Below, piece after piece: positions 62,102-64,000 of a stretch of DNA of 64,000 nt (position 1 is the stretch's first letter; each line of letters starts with the position of its first letter). The stretch comes from an uncultured Muribaculaceae bacterium. Its GTDB lineage: Bacteria; Bacteroidota; Bacteroidia; Bacteroidales; Muribaculaceae. The stretch covers positions 22,551 to 86,550 of the forward strand of contig CAJUBL010000002.1 in NCBI GenBank assembly GCA_910584665.1, in the 5' to 3' direction. The position numbers were made by a program, and so were the translations under genes. Under the pieces are notes generated by a model. That model ran no database searches. It saw nothing but the letters and a program-made list of their open reading frames with translations, and was not told the DNA's origin.

Positions 62102-63124
62102 ATGAAACACATACTTGCCCTGATAACCGCCATTGCAATTGTCCATACAGCCTGGTCAGACAACTCTTTTACTGCCACTGATGTCACGATATACAATAAA
62201 ACAGCCGGCATAACTCTCGGCGGAACCCTGACAATGCCGGTCTCGGGGCAACCGTTTGCCGCGATCGTACTCGCCACTGGTAGCGGACAGCAGAATCGTG
62301 ACGAGGAAATAATGGGTCATCGCCCGTTCAAAGCCATAGCAGAACACCTGTCGTCCAATGGATATGCGGTATTGAGGTTCGATGACCGCGGGGTAGGGGA
62401 AAGCGGCGGAGATCCGTCACGTTCTACAACCGATGACTATGTGACCGATCTGTCGGCTGCTATCGCCAAAGCAGACTCGTGCATGCCGCGTTGTGTGCCG
62501 ATAGGTGTGCTGGGGCATTCGGAGGGCGGCTCAGCCGCAATCAAAATTGCCGCGCTGGATCAAAACTGCAGTTTTATCATCACCATGGGAGCTCCGGCCT
62601 GGAGCGGAGACTCCATCATCATGTCCCAGGCACGGGCCATGGCAACAGCCATGACCGGGCGCTGGGATGCGGAAGATACGCAGAGACGCATCCTTGACCT
62701 TGTGAAATCGGACATTCCGACAATAATGCTGCGCACATCGTTATACGGAATTCTATCGGAACAATTAGGTGAAATGGCAAAGATGCCCGAAGTACAGAAA
62801 CAGCTGTCAGCCCAGATCGAGGCAATGTGCTCGCTCCCCTATCGCTCGATGATACGGTATAATCCCGGGAATGACATCAGAGTAGTCAACATTCCATGGC
62901 TTGCCCTTAACGGCAGTAAGGACATGCAGGTACTTCCAGGTAACCTTGATACGATAAGATTCCTCAATCCCGACGCCGACACGCAACTGATGCAGGGCCA
63001 GAATCACCTGATGCAGGACTGCACCACCGGCCTCATCCATGAATACGCCGCTATTCCACAGGACATCTCCCCGGCCACCCTTTCCGCCATCACCACATGG
63101 CTCAATGCCACAATATGGCATTGA
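62102..63124 (+). CDS. Secreted alpha/beta hydrolase (S9/BAAT-like)
   Basis: 340 aa from the ATG at 62102 (MKHILALITAIAIVHTAWSD, signal peptide), 4 bp after the preceding stop. Features: IVLATGSGQQNRDEEIMGHRPFKAIAEHLSSNGYAVLRFDDRGVGES, nucleophile elbow GVLGHSEGGSAA (Ser140), acid in NGSKDMQV and His in GQNHLMQD. Close to the family of periplasmic peptidase-like hydrolases; substrate unknown. Last gene of the T9SS run. Confidence 0.82.
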   Translation: MKHILALITAIAIVHTAWSDNSFTATDVTIYNKTAGITLGGTLTMPVSGQPFAAIVLATGSGQQNRDEEIMGHRPFKAIAEHLSSNGYAVLRFDDRGVGESGGDPSRSTTDDYVTDLSAAIAKADSCMPRCVPIGVLGHSEGGSAAIKIAALDQNCSFIITMGAPAWSGDSIIMSQARAMATAMTGRWDAEDTQRRILDLVKSDIPTIMLRTSLYGILSEQLGEMAKMPEVQKQLSAQIEAMCSLPYRSMIRYNPGNDIRVVNIPWLALNGSKDMQVLPGNLDTIRFLNPDADTQLMQGQNHLMQDCTTGLIHEYAAIPQDISPATLSAITTWLNATIWH

Positions 63125-63404
63125 CATCCAATGTAGTTTCTTCTGATACATATCACATACATCATACACATCGGCAAAAAACACCGACAGCCAACGAAAA
63201 TACAGCAGAAAGATGCAGACACGCAAGATGTATGAGATCATATAGGCTATAGCACATACATAAGCAAAATACCATAAAGGCGCCATATCATTAAGTCAAC
63301 AGTAATTCAAGTATTACACATTGACAATCAGACGATTGTTTATAGCCAAGAGAATTAAATACCCTAAAGTAGCAAAAAAACTTGCAAAGAATAAAAAAAC
63401 GCTT
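63125..63404. other. Intergenic region without recognisable gene
   Basis: About 280 bp of AT-rich sequence between the hydrolase stop and the tRNA promoter. Short open frames here show no coding character. A weak TCGG...CCGA hairpin (63168-63188) may end the T9SS-region transcript. Confidence 0.6.
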
Positions 63405-63412
63405 TATCTTTG
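63382..63412 (+). promoter_or_regulatory. Promoter of tRNA-Leu
   Basis: TTG at 63382-63384, 20-bp spacer, TATCTTTG at 63405-63412, ending 11 bp before the tRNA 5' end. Confidence 0.8.
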
Positions 63413-63423
63413 CACCATCCAAA

Positions 63424-63507
63424 GCCCAGGTGGCGGAATGGTAGACGCGCTCGTTTCAGGTGCGAGTGCTGCGAGGCGTGCAGGTTCGAGTCCTGTTCTG
63501 GGCACCA
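63424..63507 (+). tRNA. tRNA-Leu(CAG)
   Basis: Acceptor stem GCCCAGG pairs with TCTGGGC, discriminator A, and an encoded CCA end. D-arm GCGGAATGGTAGAC, anticodon stem CTCGT/GCGAG with loop TTCAGGT giving anticodon CAG, a long variable arm as in leucine tRNAs, and T-arm GTTCGAGTCC. Class II leucine tRNA; positions include CCA. Confidence 0.95.
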
Positions 63508-63508
63508 C

Positions 63509-63550
63509 AACCCCTTGATAATCGACAGATTTTCAAGGGGTTTCTTATTT
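63509..63550 (+). terminator. Terminator of tRNA-Leu
   Basis: AACCCCTTGA (63509-63518) pairs perfectly with TCAAGGGGTT (63533-63542), followed by TCTTATTT. It starts two bases after the tRNA CCA. Confidence 0.85.
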
Positions 63551-63737
63551 CCCCGGTGTACTAAGTGTACTCCGTGAAAAAGTGGACTGCAAAAGTCAGC
63601 CAAAATCGGAAAGCAACAGCAGCAGGATGGAGGGTTCAATTTTACAGTGCTTTCGTCCTAAATCTATATTCCATTGTTGATATAAGACATTTTTTTCGAA
63701 ACATGGCTCAAGCCGAAACAAACAAATTCAGTTAATC
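63551..63737. other. Non-coding stretch after the tRNA, possible element boundary
   Basis: About 190 bp, AT-rich, with a GTGTACT direct repeat near 63557-63571 and no credible ORF on the plus strand. If an element is integrated at the tRNA, its left attachment site would be here or in the tRNA 3' end. Confidence 0.4.
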
Positions 63738-64000
63738 ATGTTTATAACATTTGACACATTCGAATTGAAGCGGATGTTTGAGGAGATAGCCAATATAGCC
63801 GTCGCCGCATATCAAAAACAGCAGTGTCCTGCTGATGATCTTTTAAGCCAACGCGAAGCCTATGAGCAATTTCAAGAGGTTAGAGTGAGGCGATGGCGCG
63901 ATGAAGGATTAATTACTGCCCGACGCAGTGGTTCGGCTCGCAACTCCAAGATACAATACTCCCGTACCGAGCTCTTGCAAGTTGCGGCAGCTGAGTTTGC
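63738..64000 (+). CDS. Helix-turn-helix DNA-binding protein, N-terminal part (cut by window edge)
   Basis: 87 codons visible from the ATG at 63738 (MFITFDTFELKRMFEEIANI). A short helical N-terminus is followed by SQREAYEQFQEVRVRRWRDEGL, an HTH_17/MerR-excisionase-like DNA-binding region, and a wing-like ARRSGSARNSKIQYSRTELL. Small proteins of this design are the first gene of many Bacteroidales integrative elements, beside the integrase. Base use looks more AT-rich than the core genes. Neither integrase nor 3' end is in view. Confidence 0.7.
   Translation, partial: MFITFDTFELKRMFEEIANIAVAAYQKQQCPADDLLSQREAYEQFQEVRVRRWRDEGLITARRSGSARNSKIQYSRTELLQVAAAEF

Noticed and set aside
63364..63639. A minus-strand frame across the tRNA-Leu
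   Set aside because: Its sequence is the translation of the complementary strand of the tRNA, a familiar annotation artefact.
1..64000. CRISPR arrays, insertion sequences and complete prophage genes
   Set aside because: No regularly spaced repeats of CRISPR type, no transposase or cas-like proteins and no phage structural genes were seen; the only hint of mobility is the HTH gene at the right edge.

Overview
The window reads as chromosomal DNA of a Bacteroidota species in the order Bacteroidales, plausibly Muribaculaceae (the family is inference). Evidence: two SusC/SusD polysaccharide-utilisation loci (PULs), a hybrid two-component regulator, an ECF sigma/FecR/TonB-receptor relay, a type IX secretion (T9SS) cluster, and repeated promoters of the Bacteroidota form TTG/TTTG-N19-20-TAnnTTTG.

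Region 1 (1-21.6 kb, minus strand) is a PUL. In transcription order it holds SusC, SusD, a DUF1735-type surface lipoprotein, an M60-like peptidase, a GH3 glucosidase, a Tat-exported Gfo/Idh/MocA oxidoreductase, a HEAT-repeat/DUF1080 fusion, a second gluzincin, two six-hairpin glycosidase-like proteins and the start of a hybrid two-component (propeller) regulator cut by the left edge. The oxidoreductase plus DUF1080 pair suggests a 3-keto-glycoside route of glycoside cleavage beside classical hydrolases. A 28-bp element recurs at 5590-5617 and 21729-21756, each time exactly 31 bp upstream of an identical -7 box. This implies one activator, probably the edge regulator, driving two promoters of the locus.

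Region 2 (21.6-24.3 kb) is a spacer with a SemiSWEET sugar transporter, an MscS channel and a free-standing candidate small RNA with its own promoter and terminator (about 23970-24204).

Region 3 (24.3-42.6 kb, plus strand) is a second PUL under a different control logic: ECF sigma factor, FecR anti-sigma factor and a SusC with an STN signalling domain. It continues with SusD, a DUF1735/discoidin lipoprotein, a secreted protein ending in a T9SS-like sorting domain, a sialate O-acetylesterase-type esterase, a GH5, an alpha-galactosidase/Asp-box fusion and a GH3. The enzymes fit an acetylated, galactose-decorated beta-glycan, but the substrate cannot be read from sequence alone.

Region 4 (42.6-52 kb) is housekeeping: rbfA, a LolC/E-like permease coupled to a double-NBD ATPase, recF, a DciA-like gene, a thioesterase, gluQ and pckA, with AT-rich and 'ctgcg' intergenic repeats.

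Region 5 (52-63.1 kb) starts with a promoter, a 25-codon small ORF and a structured leader ahead of an AAA+ ATPase. It continues with the T9SS genes porT, porP, gldK, gldL, gldM and gldN, then a DUF5106/thioredoxin-like protein and an alpha/beta hydrolase.

Region 6 (63.4-64 kb) is a tRNA-Leu(CAG) gene, its terminator and the beginning of a helix-turn-helix gene of the kind found at the edge of integrated elements. The right edge may therefore be the boundary of a genomic island.
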